Shown: positions 8,847 through 18,060 of the stretch, piece after piece
How the letters are laid out: every line of letters starts with the position of its first letter
How positions within the stretch are numbered: the first letter of the stretch is position 1
NCBI GenBank assembly: GCA_027451905.1
Contig: DAIDHV010000001.1
Span: 224,667 to 288,666 of the forward strand
Reading direction: 5' to 3'
DNA: 64,000 bases
From: Armatimonadota bacterium
GTDB lineage: Bacteria > Armatimonadota > Fimbriimonadia > Fimbriimonadales > Fimbriimonadaceae
Notes under the pieces: generated by a model
Databases searched by the model: none
The model's input: the letters and a program-made list of their open reading frames with translations, nothing else
What the model was told of the DNA's origin: nothing
Program-made: the position numbers and the translations under genes

Positions 8847-9587
8847 CTACTGAATAGCCTTCGTGGTTGCTTTTAAGGCTTGCACCTTTGCGCGCCGGCG
8901 AATATTTAAGACTTCCAAGACTAAAGCGTAACTCATTCCGAAGTACAAGTAGCCATGTGGAAACGGATGTCCGGTTCCTTCTGCCACAAGAGACACGCCA
9001 ACCATAACCAAAAACGATAAGGCAATCATCCGAATGGATGGATGCTGCTCCAAAATCTTGGCCAGTCCGTGTACAAATAACGACATCATGGCAACGCTTA
9101 TTAAAATGGACAAGACCTGAATGGCAAGCTCATGAGTCATCCCAATAGCGGTTAAAACTTGATCAACGGAAAAAATAATGTCTAAGAAAAATATCTGCAC
9201 CAAAACTGCGGTGAGGGTATGGACTTTCTTTTTGTGAGATCCTTCGTGCTTAACCTCAACGTCGTGGAACATTTCCTTGGTTGCCTTGGCAACAAGGAGA
9301 AGTCCGCCAAGGGCAAGTGCAACCGTATTTACGCTAACCGGAGTTCCTAAAACATGGGCAAACGGCTTTTGCAGCCGAGCCAGCATAAAGATTGCCCCGA
9401 GGAGGATGAGCCTCGAAACCATCGCTACAAAAACCCCCAAAGACCGCGCTTCCTTTCTTTTGTGATCGGGCAATGATCGAGACAAAATTGTGATGAGGAC
9501 AATGTTGTCGACTCCAAGAATGACCTGAAGGAGGCTCAGGGCCACTAATCCAACCCAAGCGTCAAGGTGCCCAACCCAGCTAAACAT
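8847..9587 (-). CDS. TerC family integral membrane protein
   Basis: About 246 residues with eight or so membrane helices. The TerC hallmarks are two acidic intramembrane motifs, LGVDNIVLI near the N-terminus and FSVDQVL in the middle, separated by a charged, histidine- and lysine-rich loop (HDVEVKHEGSHKKK). TerC proteins are linked to metal (often manganese) export or tellurium resistance; the exact substrate here is unknown. The start is the ATG at 9587-9585, because the longer frame upstream has no TerC-like residues and lies inside rfbC. This ATG overlaps the TAA of rfbC as TAATG, so translation is probably coupled to the dTDP-sugar operon, an unusual partner for TerC. Confidence 0.85.
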   Translation of the reverse strand: MFSWVGHLDAWVGLVALSLLQVILGVDNIVLITILSRSLPDHKRKEARSLGVFVAMVSRLILLGAIFMLARLQKPFAHVLGTPVSVNTVALALGGLLLVAKATKEMFHDVEVKHEGSHKKKVHTLTAVLVQIFFLDIIFSVDQVLTAIGMTHELAIQVLSILISVAMMSLFVHGLAKILEQHPSIRMIALSFLVMVGVSLVAEGTGHPFPHGYLYFGMSYALVLEVLNIRRRAKVQALKATTKAIQ

Positions 9588-10162
9588 TAGGAAGTGGCTC
9601 CTTGCCCATCCGAAGCATCTTGGCGGATCAGCTCTGATAAAGGCACGCCGTTGGCATCTTTGACTGAAATAATGAGGTCTAATTGAGCTTTCCAAGGGAT
9701 CCCAAGAGACGGATCGCTCCAAAGTAGTGTCTTTTCGCTGGCAGGATGGTAAGCCGCATCACACTTGTAGCAAACAACGGCCTCGCTACTAAGGACCTGA
9801 AACCCGTGGGCAAACCCTTTTGGTATGTAGAGTTGGAAGCGGTTCTCTGCAGACAGCACCTTCATCACGTAGTTCCTATAAGTTGATGAACCCGGTCTAA
9901 GATCAATGGCCACGTCCAATATCTCTCCACTGGCAACCCAAATCAACTTAGTCTGGGCATGTGGTTCGTGCTGAAAATGAAGCCCACGAATAACTCCTTG
10001 GTGAGAAACCGAGACATTATCTTGAACCCATTGAGTCTGCAATCCTGCCTCCGAGAATCTCTCCTGATTGTAGGCTTCAAAGAAACCACCTCGATTATCT
10101 TGATAGTAATTGGGAACAAGAAGTTTTACCTCTTTAATTTCCGTTTCTTCAATCGTCAGCAA
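9587..10162 (-). CDS. rfbC: dTDP-4-dehydrorhamnose 3,5-epimerase (RmlC)
   Basis: Cytosolic cupin enzyme that epimerises dTDP-4-keto-6-deoxyglucose at C3 and C5 on the route to dTDP-L-rhamnose. The 191-residue length is normal. Seen motifs include DNRGGFFEAYN near residue 22, the catalytic histidine in VIRGLHFQ (about 57-64), PKGFAHGFQVLS (about 114), and the catalytic tyrosine region CYKCDAAYHPASE (about 131). It sits 58 bases after rfbA in an operon rfbB-rfbA-rfbC-terC, with enolase upstream. The rhamnose reductase (RmlD) is not nearby. Confidence 0.93.
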   Translation of the reverse strand: MLTIEETEIKEVKLLVPNYYQDNRGGFFEAYNQERFSEAGLQTQWVQDNVSVSHQGVIRGLHFQHEPHAQTKLIWVASGEILDVAIDLRPGSSTYRNYVMKVLSAENRFQLYIPKGFAHGFQVLSSEAVVCYKCDAAYHPASEKTLLWSDPSLGIPWKAQLDLIISVKDANGVPLSELIRQDASDGQGATS

Positions 10163-10220
10163 GGGGCAGTCTCCTGCTTTGTTGCTCTTGCATCGGAACG
10201 GCAGAGGAAGGTTTTGGGAG

Positions 10221-11087
10221 TCATTTTGATGCTAGCCGGTTCAAGTACTTTCCGTACTGAGTTGAGCCCAACTTGGAGGCTCGATTTTTCAACTGTTCCT
10301 CAGTAATCCAGCCTTCAATATATCCAACTTCCTCTGGACACCCAACCATGATCCCTTGCCTGCTCTCGATCGCCCTCACAAAACTGCCCGCCTCAAGCAT
10401 ATCGGCTGGGTTGCCGGTATCTAGCCAGGCAGTGCCTCTTCCTAACACTTCCACTTTGAGCATTTGACGTTTAAGATAGGCATTATTGAGATCGGTAATT
10501 TCTAACTCACCCCTTGTTGAAGGGATCAAATCCTTCGCCATTTGGCTTGCCAATCCATCATAAAAATAAAGGCCAGTGACCGCGAAATTAGACTTCGGCT
10601 CAGATGGCTTTTCACACAGGTTGGTAACGTTGCCAGATTGATCAAATTCCGCGACACCGTATTGAGAAGGATTGGCAACTTCATGGACAAAGACAACCGC
10701 CCCCGATTGAAGTTGGGACGCCGCTTTGAGCTGCAGAGAAAGCTGAGCACCAAAAAACAGATTATCACCCAAAATCAACCCGCACGAGTTTCCTTCTAAG
10801 AAATCCTCACCGATGATAAGAGCCTCCGCAATGCCAGACGCCTTTTCTTGAACCTGATAGCTAAGCTGGACCCCAAAATCGCTTCCGTCGCCAAGCAATT
10901 TTTGGAACAAGGCCTGATCCCACGGCGAGGTTATAACCAAGATCTCTTGAATTCCCGCCGACATTAATGTTGAAAGCGGGTAGAAGATCATTGGCTTATT
11001 GTAAACCGGCAGCAGCTGCTTGCTAACAGAAATCGTTACCGGAAACAACCGAGAACCGGTCCCGCCTGCCAAAATGATCCCTTTCAA
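10221..11087 (-). CDS. rfbA: glucose-1-phosphate thymidylyltransferase (RmlA)
   Basis: Makes dTDP-glucose from glucose-1-phosphate and dTTP, the first step to dTDP-rhamnose. The N-terminus carries the nucleotidyltransferase signature ILAGGTGSRLFPVT (residues 5-18) and SKQLLPVYNKPMIFYPLS follows, both typical of RmlA. GLILGDNLFFG (about 106) holds the metal-binding aspartate. The 288-residue length matches the short RmlA class. The start codon is one base past the stop of rfbB, so the two are translationally close. Confidence 0.95.
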   Translation of the reverse strand: MKGIILAGGTGSRLFPVTISVSKQLLPVYNKPMIFYPLSTLMSAGIQEILVITSPWDQALFQKLLGDGSDFGVQLSYQVQEKASGIAEALIIGEDFLEGNSCGLILGDNLFFGAQLSLQLKAASQLQSGAVVFVHEVANPSQYGVAEFDQSGNVTNLCEKPSEPKSNFAVTGLYFYDGLASQMAKDLIPSTRGELEITDLNNAYLKRQMLKVEVLGRGTAWLDTGNPADMLEAGSFVRAIESRQGIMVGCPEEVGYIEGWITEEQLKNRASKLGSTQYGKYLNRLASK

Positions 11088-11088
11088 T

Positions 11089-12186
11089 TTATTGATGCCC
11101 TCCTTTGGGTTGGCTGTAGTTTCTTGATAGCCAATCTTTATAATCGGTTCCTTGAACTTCCCTCATCCATTCCGGATTGTTGAGGTACCACTCCACCGTC
11201 TTGGCAAATCCAGACTGAAACGGTACTTTTGGCGTCCATCCAAGTTCGGCGGCTGCCTTGCGGGAATCCAAAGCATAGCGCCGATCGTGGCCCAAACGAT
11301 CTTCTACGTGGGTAATAAGGCCATCCAACTCACTCTTCTCTACCTTCAGATGGGCAGAGACGGCTCCTAAGATTTGATTGACAACGTCTAGGTTCGTCAC
11401 CGTAGATTCCAGCCCACCGCTAAAGCAGTAACCTTCTCCAACCTTGCCCCTAAGGGCGGTTTGCCAAACTCCCGCCGCGTGGTCGTGCACATGCAGCCAG
11501 TCTCTTACCTGAAGCCCGTCTCCATAAACAGGCAATGGCTTGCCTTCCAACGCATGAATCGTCATGAGAGGAATCAATTTTTCGGGATGCTGCCGAGGGC
11601 CATAGTTGTTGGTGCACCAAGTTGTGAGAGTTGGTAAGCCGAAGGTTGTGAAGTAGGCCGTCACTAAATGGTCAGAACCGGCCTTTGAGGCTGAATAAGG
11701 GCTGCTAGGCTTGTACCGGCTAGTCTCAGAAAAGAGCCCATCTTGGATGGACCCATAGACTTCATCAGTGCTAATGTGAACAAGCCTTTTGTGACACTGG
11801 TCTTCATTTAGCCAATGCCCCCGAAAATACTCGAGCAGATTCAAGGTGCCGATGACATTTGTCATGACTGTGATTTTGGGTTCATGAATCGAGCGGTCAA
11901 CATGGGTCTCGGCAGCAAAGTGAAAGACCCAATCAAAATCAAATGGATCAAGGGCACTGCCAAGACCGTCCCCATCGCACAAATCCGCTTTAACAAAAGC
12001 GAAGTTTGGGTGCTTTACCGCTGATTCCAAGTTCACAACATTGCCTGCGTAGCTCAGGGAATCTAGGCAGACCACACTGACCCCATGATTGGATTCCAAC
12101 ACGAGGTCAATGAAGTTGGAGCCGATAAAGCCTGCGCCACCGGTCACTAAAATCTGTTTAACTTGGCTTGGCGCCCGCTCCAGCAT
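11089..12186 (-). CDS. rfbB: dTDP-glucose 4,6-dehydratase (RmlB)
   Basis: Extended short-chain dehydrogenase that converts dTDP-glucose to dTDP-4-keto-6-deoxyglucose using bound NAD. The Rossmann motif VTGGAGFIGSNF is at about residues 14-25, the STDEVYGS stretch at about 141, and the catalytic YSASK at about 165-169. Length is 365 aa, slightly long at the N-terminus; an alternative start could remove the first few residues (MLERAPSQVK). It lies 3 bases downstream of enolase on the same strand and leads the rfbB-rfbA-rfbC series. Confidence 0.95.
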   Translation of the reverse strand: MLERAPSQVKQILVTGGAGFIGSNFIDLVLESNHGVSVVCLDSLSYAGNVVNLESAVKHPNFAFVKADLCDGDGLGSALDPFDFDWVFHFAAETHVDRSIHEPKITVMTNVIGTLNLLEYFRGHWLNEDQCHKRLVHISTDEVYGSIQDGLFSETSRYKPSSPYSASKAGSDHLVTAYFTTFGLPTLTTWCTNNYGPRQHPEKLIPLMTIHALEGKPLPVYGDGLQVRDWLHVHDHAAGVWQTALRGKVGEGYCFSGGLESTVTNLDVVNQILGAVSAHLKVEKSELDGLITHVEDRLGHDRRYALDSRKAAAELGWTPKVPFQSGFAKTVEWYLNNPEWMREVQGTDYKDWLSRNYSQPKGGHQ

Positions 12187-12189
12187 TGG

Positions 12190-13531
<1,342 letters not shown>

Positions 13532-13542
13532 AAAGAAACGAA

Positions 13543-14268
13543 ATGGCTCTTTCGATCAATCGAGAAAACTACGTCCTTCATAAGATTCATTCGATAACTG
13601 GTGTGATACCGGTAGGTTACTATCTGGTTCAGCACCTCTTCCTGAATACATTTAGCCTAGAGGGGCCCGCAAAATTTAATGCGGTCATAATGTTTTTTGA
13701 ATCTTTGCCAAAACAGCTTTTGATGGGATTAGAAGTTTTTGCAATTTGGATTCCACTTGCCTTTCATGCCATTTATGGACTGTTTATTGTCGACCGCTCA
13801 CAAGGCAATTACTTTTCTAAAAAGTATAAGTTTTCCCAGAATCGCATGTATACATTTCAACGATGGAGCGGGATTTTTCTTTTCTTTTTCTTGATCATCC
13901 ACTTCACAACCACAACCGGCGTCAAATATTTCACCGGTGACCCAAAGGTTGTTGAGTTTAATGCTTGGCATACAAAGCTGCTAGAGTACGGTGGCTTTTG
14001 GCTGATTTTTTACACAGTTGGAGTACTAGTAGCCAGTTACCATTTTTGCTACGGACTTTGGAACTTTTGCATCCGCTGGGGCATCACCGTTTCCGAAAAA
14101 GCCCAAGCCAATGTTCAGAAGTTTTCCTTTGTGGCCTTTGTGTTGATCACCATCATGGGTTGGGCTGCCCTTGCCGGATTTTTAATTCCTCATGGAAACG
14201 TCGTTCAAGGGGTCGCACACTCAAGCAATAGTCCAACTCCTGTCGTTTTGCAACCTTTCCGGCTTTAA
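13543..14268 (+). CDS. sdhC: succinate dehydrogenase cytochrome b558 subunit
   Basis: Membrane anchor and diheme cytochrome b subunit of succinate dehydrogenase/fumarate reductase. The 241-residue protein has five predicted helices, the b558-type layout, with histidines well placed as heme ligands (VQHLFLNTF, FHAIYGLF, IIHFTTTTG, SYHFCYGLWNF). Such subunits normally precede sdhA and sdhB, but the next gene is a sugar phosphatase, so the flavoprotein and iron-sulfur subunits must be encoded elsewhere. The stop codon lies 3 bases before the next start, so the two genes are probably co-transcribed. Confidence 0.85.
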   Translation: MALSINRENYVLHKIHSITGVIPVGYYLVQHLFLNTFSLEGPAKFNAVIMFFESLPKQLLMGLEVFAIWIPLAFHAIYGLFIVDRSQGNYFSKKYKFSQNRMYTFQRWSGIFLFFFLIIHFTTTTGVKYFTGDPKVVEFNAWHTKLLEYGGFWLIFYTVGVLVASYHFCYGLWNFCIRWGITVSEKAQANVQKFSFVAFVLITIMGWAALAGFLIPHGNVVQGVAHSSNSPTPVVLQPFRL

Positions 14269-14271
14269 AAA

Positions 14272-14853
14272 TTGAACGAAACTCCCAGGCCAGGTGTTTT
14301 TCTTGATCGGGATGGGGTCCTGATCGAAAATGTCTCTACCTATGTGCGGAGGTGGGATGAAGTTGAGATCTACCCGTACTCCGTTGAATCTCTTCGCCGA
14401 TTAAAGGAGGCTGGGCTTCCTGTTTTTGTCATCACTAATCAATCCATCGTGGGAAGAGGCGGAATTGACTTTGCTACGATTGATTCTCTTCATCAAAAAA
14501 TCATGGAGGCTGTCGATCCCCACCATGCAGTGGTTAAAAGCTACCTATGCCCTCATGCCCCCGAGGAAAATTGTGATTGCAGAAAGCCCCAGCCCGGCAG
14601 CCTTTTTAGGGCAGCAAAAGAATTCAATATCGATCTTGATCGGTCCTTTATGGTGGGGGATGCTGTTTCTGATGTCCTAGCCGCAAGAGCCGCCGGCGTG
14701 AAGCCGCTTATCGTGAAGTCTGGCAGAGGACTTGCCCAAATTCAGAAAATGGAGCTAGGTCTCGCGGAGGTCACCGAAAACTTAGAAACGGCAGTGAGCT
14801 TGATTCTTGCTCAACTGCCGCATCTTAAAAACGGTCTCGATGAATTGGCTTAA
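14272..14853 (+). CDS. gmhB: D-glycero-D-manno-heptose 1,7-bisphosphate phosphatase-like HAD hydrolase
   Basis: HAD-superfamily phosphatase of about 193 residues. Motif I is FLDRDGVLIEN (residues 10-20), motif II VITNQS (about 53), and motif III plus IV RKPQPG and MVGDAVSD (about 104-130). A CPHAPEENCDCRKP zinc-binding loop is the GmhB signature. It would dephosphorylate heptose bisphosphate for lipopolysaccharide or surface glycan precursors; histidinol-phosphatase is the main alternative. The start is TTG, 3 bases after the sdhC stop. Its stop overlaps the stop of the convergent rpmF gene. Confidence 0.85.
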   Translation: MNETPRPGVFLDRDGVLIENVSTYVRRWDEVEIYPYSVESLRRLKEAGLPVFVITNQSIVGRGGIDFATIDSLHQKIMEAVDPHHAVVKSYLCPHAPEENCDCRKPQPGSLFRAAKEFNIDLDRSFMVGDAVSDVLAARAAGVKPLIVKSGRGLAQIQKMELGLAEVTENLETAVSLILAQLPHLKNGLDELA

Positions 14854-15032
14854 TCTTTGAAGCCTGGAAGCCGACGGCCCTTATAATAACCATCAGGACT
14901 CGCATTGTGTCGCAACACGAAAGGCTCGCCGTCTCGACTCTTATTCAACTGAATCTCGGGCATATCCGTTGTGTAGTGGGTTCGTCGAAGAGCGGTCCTC
15001 TGGTGACTGTGGCGTCGTTTTGGATTTGGCAT
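14850..15032 (-). CDS. rpmF: 50S ribosomal protein L32, cysteine-free form
   Basis: A 60-residue basic protein beginning MPNPKRRHSHQRTALRR, the L32 signature, and ending in the conserved GYYKGRRL. Standard L32 carries four zinc-binding cysteines between these blocks; here there are none (VLRHNASPDGYYKGR), so this is a zinc-independent form. AAGGA lies about 9 bases upstream of the start. It is the second gene of an operon with rpmG, 17 bases downstream of it. Its stop overlaps the end of gmhB on the other strand by 3 bases. Confidence 0.9.
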   Translation of the reverse strand: MPNPKRRHSHQRTALRRTHYTTDMPEIQLNKSRDGEPFVLRHNASPDGYYKGRRLPGFKD

Positions 15033-15049
15033 GGTTTTTCCTTAAACTT

Positions 15050-15217
15050 TTATTTTTTCTCGCGATGGAGGGTGCGCTTGCGCAAATTCGGATTGTATTT
15101 CATGAGCTCAAGCCGCTCGGTTGTATTTTTACGATTTTTAGTCGTCGTGTAATAGTTCTTTCCGTCCTCCGTACAGACGATTCTGATAATTTCTCTTGCT
15201 TCCGCTTTCTTTGCCAT
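15050..15217 (-). CDS. rpmG: 50S ribosomal protein L33, cysteine-free form
   Basis: A 55-residue protein ([18 protein letters not shown]...) with the L33 pattern [20 protein letters not shown] and the C-terminal RTLHREKK. The zinc pairs of the standard form are lost: the first CxxC reads CTED and the second region KYNPNL, leaving a single cysteine. AAGGAT is about 7 bases upstream of the ATG. It forms an operon with the equally zinc-free rpmF. In many bacteria such paired cysteine-free paralogues are released under zinc starvation, but no Zur box was recognised here. Confidence 0.9.
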   Translation of the reverse strand: MAKKAEAREIIRIVCTEDGKNYYTTTKNRKNTTERLELMKYNPNLRKRTLHREKK

Positions 15218-15346
15218 AAGACGATCCTTCTTAATTTATCCGGAGACGAAAATAAATTATGGCACACCTTACGCCATGAATTCAACACCGCTATCAACTT
15301 TTGAACGTCGATGCCTCGTTCCGCCTTCCGATGAACTTGGCAACAT

Positions 15347-15373
15347 TCAAAAACTGGCAACATGTTGCCAGTT
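15347..15373 (-). terminator. intrinsic terminator of the glycosidase gene
   Basis: A 22-bp perfect palindrome (15352-15373; CTGGCAA and TTGCCAG arms around CATG) followed on the minus strand by TTTTT lies 20 bases after the glycosidase stop. Stem plus T-run gives a standard Rho-independent terminator separating the gene from rpmG. Confidence 0.7.
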
Positions 15374-15392
15374 CCTGAGGAGTCTTTTTGCT

Positions 15393-16934
15393 TTACCGCC
15401 GCCAGCTTACAACCGTCACCGCAAACGGGTTGAGCTTGATGGCGCCATCTTTGATGCCAATCCTTCTGGCTGGATTATCTCCTGTCTTCTCATCTACGCT
15501 TAAAGCCGAAGCTCCCTTAGAATTGGGAATACCAATATAAATTGGGCTTGCGCTTTTGTTGATCAAAAGAATTTTGTTGCCAGATCTTGTGTGGTAAGCC
15601 TGAACTTCTACCTGATCGCTGCCCTCGCCAGAAACCTGAGTATCCACCAAATGGTCGCCAGGATGGAAGTTATCTTTGAGCAGTTTTAACACCCAAAACC
15701 TTGCATTGGGCTTGTTGGTCGTCCAATCCATCATGCTCACGCTGGGGTACTGGGTTGGATAACCAACCAACTGGGATTCTCCCACAATATCAACTTTAAG
15801 CTTAGACAACTCAACATAAAGGTAGGCAAAAAGAGAACCCGCCAGATTCCAGTAGGCATGAGGAGGGGGAATGCTGTCTTTGGGACCGTTGTCGGTAGGC
15901 AAAATCACCCCAAGTTCATCAATATCGGTCTTTGTTTTAGGGGACAATTCTTCACGCACGGCTTGAATCTTGCCTACGGTTCCCAAAAAGCCCTTGGCCT
16001 GGGCAAAGAAAGTTGCCGGCCACTGGGCAAGAGTTTGGTTAGGTCCCGGAGAGGCATAGAAATGGTAAGAAATATAATTGATGGGGATACCAGGCTTATG
16101 GTTTGCAGGATTCAAAAAGTATTTGATGAAATCCATATCGTTGCCCGGAAAAGCCAAAGCCATTCCCATAAACTGGGTTGTTGGGCTTGCCTTGTGAATA
16201 CCAGCAACAATGGCGTCGTATCGCTTTGTGTAGTCTTGTGGTGAAGTTGAATGTTCCGCTTCGACCTCATTGAGGACCTCCCAAATCGCGATCTTATAGT
16301 GGTAGCCAGAATTGTGTCGCACTCCATCTTCATCAACAAATCCTCCATCCACATACCAGCTTGCTAAGCGGCGGTAGTAATCCCCAAGCTGCTTTCCGCT
16401 CGGATCATTGAGAACGGTGCCTTGCGTGTAGTTCCAATAGGGCTGGTTCGGATCTTTTGGATAGGTCACTGGGCTTGGAGTCTTGAATAGCCAAGCCGGC
16501 ATCGTACTAAAGTTCATTACCACGGGATGCCCCTTTGTTGAATTTAAAAATGCGGTTGTGATGGGGTCAATAAGGTTAAAATCCCAAAATGTTTTTTTGT
16601 CAGTGGGTGGTTTCAATTCTGCAACTCCCAATCGAGGATAGGGTAGCCATGGCACGAATCGAACATCGTTGGCTCCCAACAATTTGAGGGCATTAAATGC
16701 GGCTTTCCCAAGCGGCTGACCCGGACGCAGCGGTGGGTTGACAACCACCTGAAGCGTTGGAGTTGATCGAGAAACTAAGGTTGTCTTGTGCCAGTTGACA
16801 ACGAGCGTTAAATTTTGCTGGGCAATAGCAGAACCGGAGACCGAAAGCCCGGCGAGAGTGGAAAAGACCAGCCAAGCTCTTTTAGCCTTGAAGAAAAATA
16901 GAAAATGCGTCCTGATGACCACGCTTGTGAGCAT
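15393..16934 (-). CDS. secreted GH39-like glycoside hydrolase
   Basis: Exported (alpha/beta)8-barrel glycosidase of about 513 residues. The start at ATG 16934 gives a signal peptide (AWLVFSTLAGLSVSGSAIA, cleaved about residue 39). The clan-A acid/base motif WEVLNEVE lies at about residue 220, preceded by a barrel strand with VVMNFSTMPAWLF, as in GH39 beta-xylosidase/iduronidase relatives. A C-terminal beta-sandwich (KILLINKSASPIYIGI) follows. The second catalytic glutamate is less clear; VGESQLVGY is a candidate. Substrate is unknown; the neighbouring polysaccharide genes suggest plant or bacterial glycan turnover. A longer TTG start at 16958 is less likely. Confidence 0.65.
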   Translation of the reverse strand: MLTSVVIRTHFLFFFKAKRAWLVFSTLAGLSVSGSAIAQQNLTLVVNWHKTTLVSRSTPTLQVVVNPPLRPGQPLGKAAFNALKLLGANDVRFVPWLPYPRLGVAELKPPTDKKTFWDFNLIDPITTAFLNSTKGHPVVMNFSTMPAWLFKTPSPVTYPKDPNQPYWNYTQGTVLNDPSGKQLGDYYRRLASWYVDGGFVDEDGVRHNSGYHYKIAIWEVLNEVEAEHSTSPQDYTKRYDAIVAGIHKASPTTQFMGMALAFPGNDMDFIKYFLNPANHKPGIPINYISYHFYASPGPNQTLAQWPATFFAQAKGFLGTVGKIQAVREELSPKTKTDIDELGVILPTDNGPKDSIPPPHAYWNLAGSLFAYLYVELSKLKVDIVGESQLVGYPTQYPSVSMMDWTTNKPNARFWVLKLLKDNFHPGDHLVDTQVSGEGSDQVEVQAYHTRSGNKILLINKSASPIYIGIPNSKGASALSVDEKTGDNPARRIGIKDGAIKLNPFAVTVVSWRR

Positions 16935-16971
16935 ATCACACAGGCCACTGCTATGCAATTTGGTGGCTTAA

Positions 16972-17941
16972 GCCGCTAAACAGTCCTGGCAAGAAGCTGT
17001 GACTGCTGCGCCCGAGACTGGGTCATTCATCCGCAAATTGTAGGTCGCGTGCGGGACAATGCCACCGCTGCCGGAGGGTCCCGTGGCAACAACCGTCGCA
17101 CCAGATGAACCTTTTGGTTGGTAAAGTTCAACGCCTCAACAAGAAAAGGTGACACTTACGATGCCATCCGGCTGGGCATCCGCCATACCAAGAACACCAA
17201 TGTCCGGTACCTGGGCACCCTGGGGCAATGCACTCAGAGGATTGGAGCTCGACAAATTGGGAACATTTCCACTTCCAAAAAAGAACAAGTACCACGGGCT
17301 ACTTGTCTCCCCTAGTACATCACGGTAACCAGCCGTATAGGCATTCGCCGAAGTATCCCACACCCAGGAGGCAAATAATAATTGCCTGCTTACCACGGCG
17401 GTGCCTCTGCTTGCACTGTCAATGGCCCGCCGATTGTAACAACCCAATCTTGACCAGTGACTTGGGTTGAGTTGCCAGTTGCATTGTTCTTAAAATAAAC
17501 TGTGCAGGATATCCAAGTATAAGAGGTTCCGGTTCCAAAGCTATAACCCGACGCAGTGACAGAGTCACCGCCTTGGTTGAACCACACAACACCAGGTTCC
17601 AAATTGGCAGGAGGGGTAGAACTGCTGGAATTAGCCCATAAATACCCAGTTATAGCCCAGTTTCCTAGATTGCTCACCGTTGCCGTTCCCGAGACCGAGG
17701 CGCACACACAGCCCGGTTGGGATTGGCCCGGCGCGGTAATACCGCTATTGTAATTAAGCTTAAGAACGTTAGATGCGGCTTTGACCGTTACAGTTGGACC
17801 AACCGGGATTTGAGCAAAGCTTGAGCGGGCACCAAGACCGAACAAACTATCTATAACGAAATAAGGAGCTTTGAGCTTTGAGCTTTGAGCTTTGAGCTTT
17901 GAGCTTTGAGCTTTGAGCTTTGAGCTTTGAAGAACTGACAA
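16972..17941 (-). pseudogene. decayed secreted protein gene with heptamer-repeat 5' end
   Basis: Three coding segments on the minus strand appear to be parts of one gene. Segment 1 (17941-17390) has an N-terminus built from a DNA heptamer repeat (SSKLKAQ units), a signal-like stretch ending RSSFAQIPVGP, and a Ser/Thr/Gly/Asn-rich beta-type domain; it stops at APPW. Segment 2 (to 17136) continues in another frame from about 17400-17440 (ASRGTAVVSRQLLFASWVWD). It ends at a TGA (17136-17138), after which the same frame continues as segment 3 (GVELYQPKGSSGATVVATG...) to a TAA at about 16972. A frameshift and a stop codon thus separate plausible protein. No family was recognised. Confidence 0.5.
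17866..17928. repeat. nine tandem copies of heptamer GAGCTTT
   Basis: Nine exact head-to-tail copies of GAGCTTT (AAAGCTC on the minus strand), 63 bp in all, fall between two possible start codons and the signal-like sequence of the decayed secreted-protein gene. Because the unit is not a multiple of three, each gain or loss of a copy shifts the reading frame. With nine copies the TTG at 17941 is in frame; an ATG-initiated frame slightly upstream (MIKFCQFF) would come into frame with seven or ten copies. Confidence 0.9.
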
Positions 17942-18060
17942 AATTTAATCATCCCAAGTTCCGTAACCCTATTAAAACAAACTCTTCCAAAAATGCAAGC
18001 AAGAATCAAACAAAGGATTGCAATCCTCCTTTCGGCTAAACGCAGACCTACTGACTTAAT

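Noticed and set aside
8847-9722. A longer TerC start at 9722.
   Set aside because: The extra 45 residues are basic, unlike TerC, and lie inside rfbC; the ATG at 9587 gives normal TerC length and the TAATG overlap.
15858-16244. A 128-codon plus-strand frame inside the glycosidase gene.
   Set aside because: Antisense to conserved catalytic-domain sequence with no start signal.
17866-17928. The heptamer array as a CRISPR-like array.
   Set aside because: Units are 7 bases with no spacers, so it is a simple tandem repeat.
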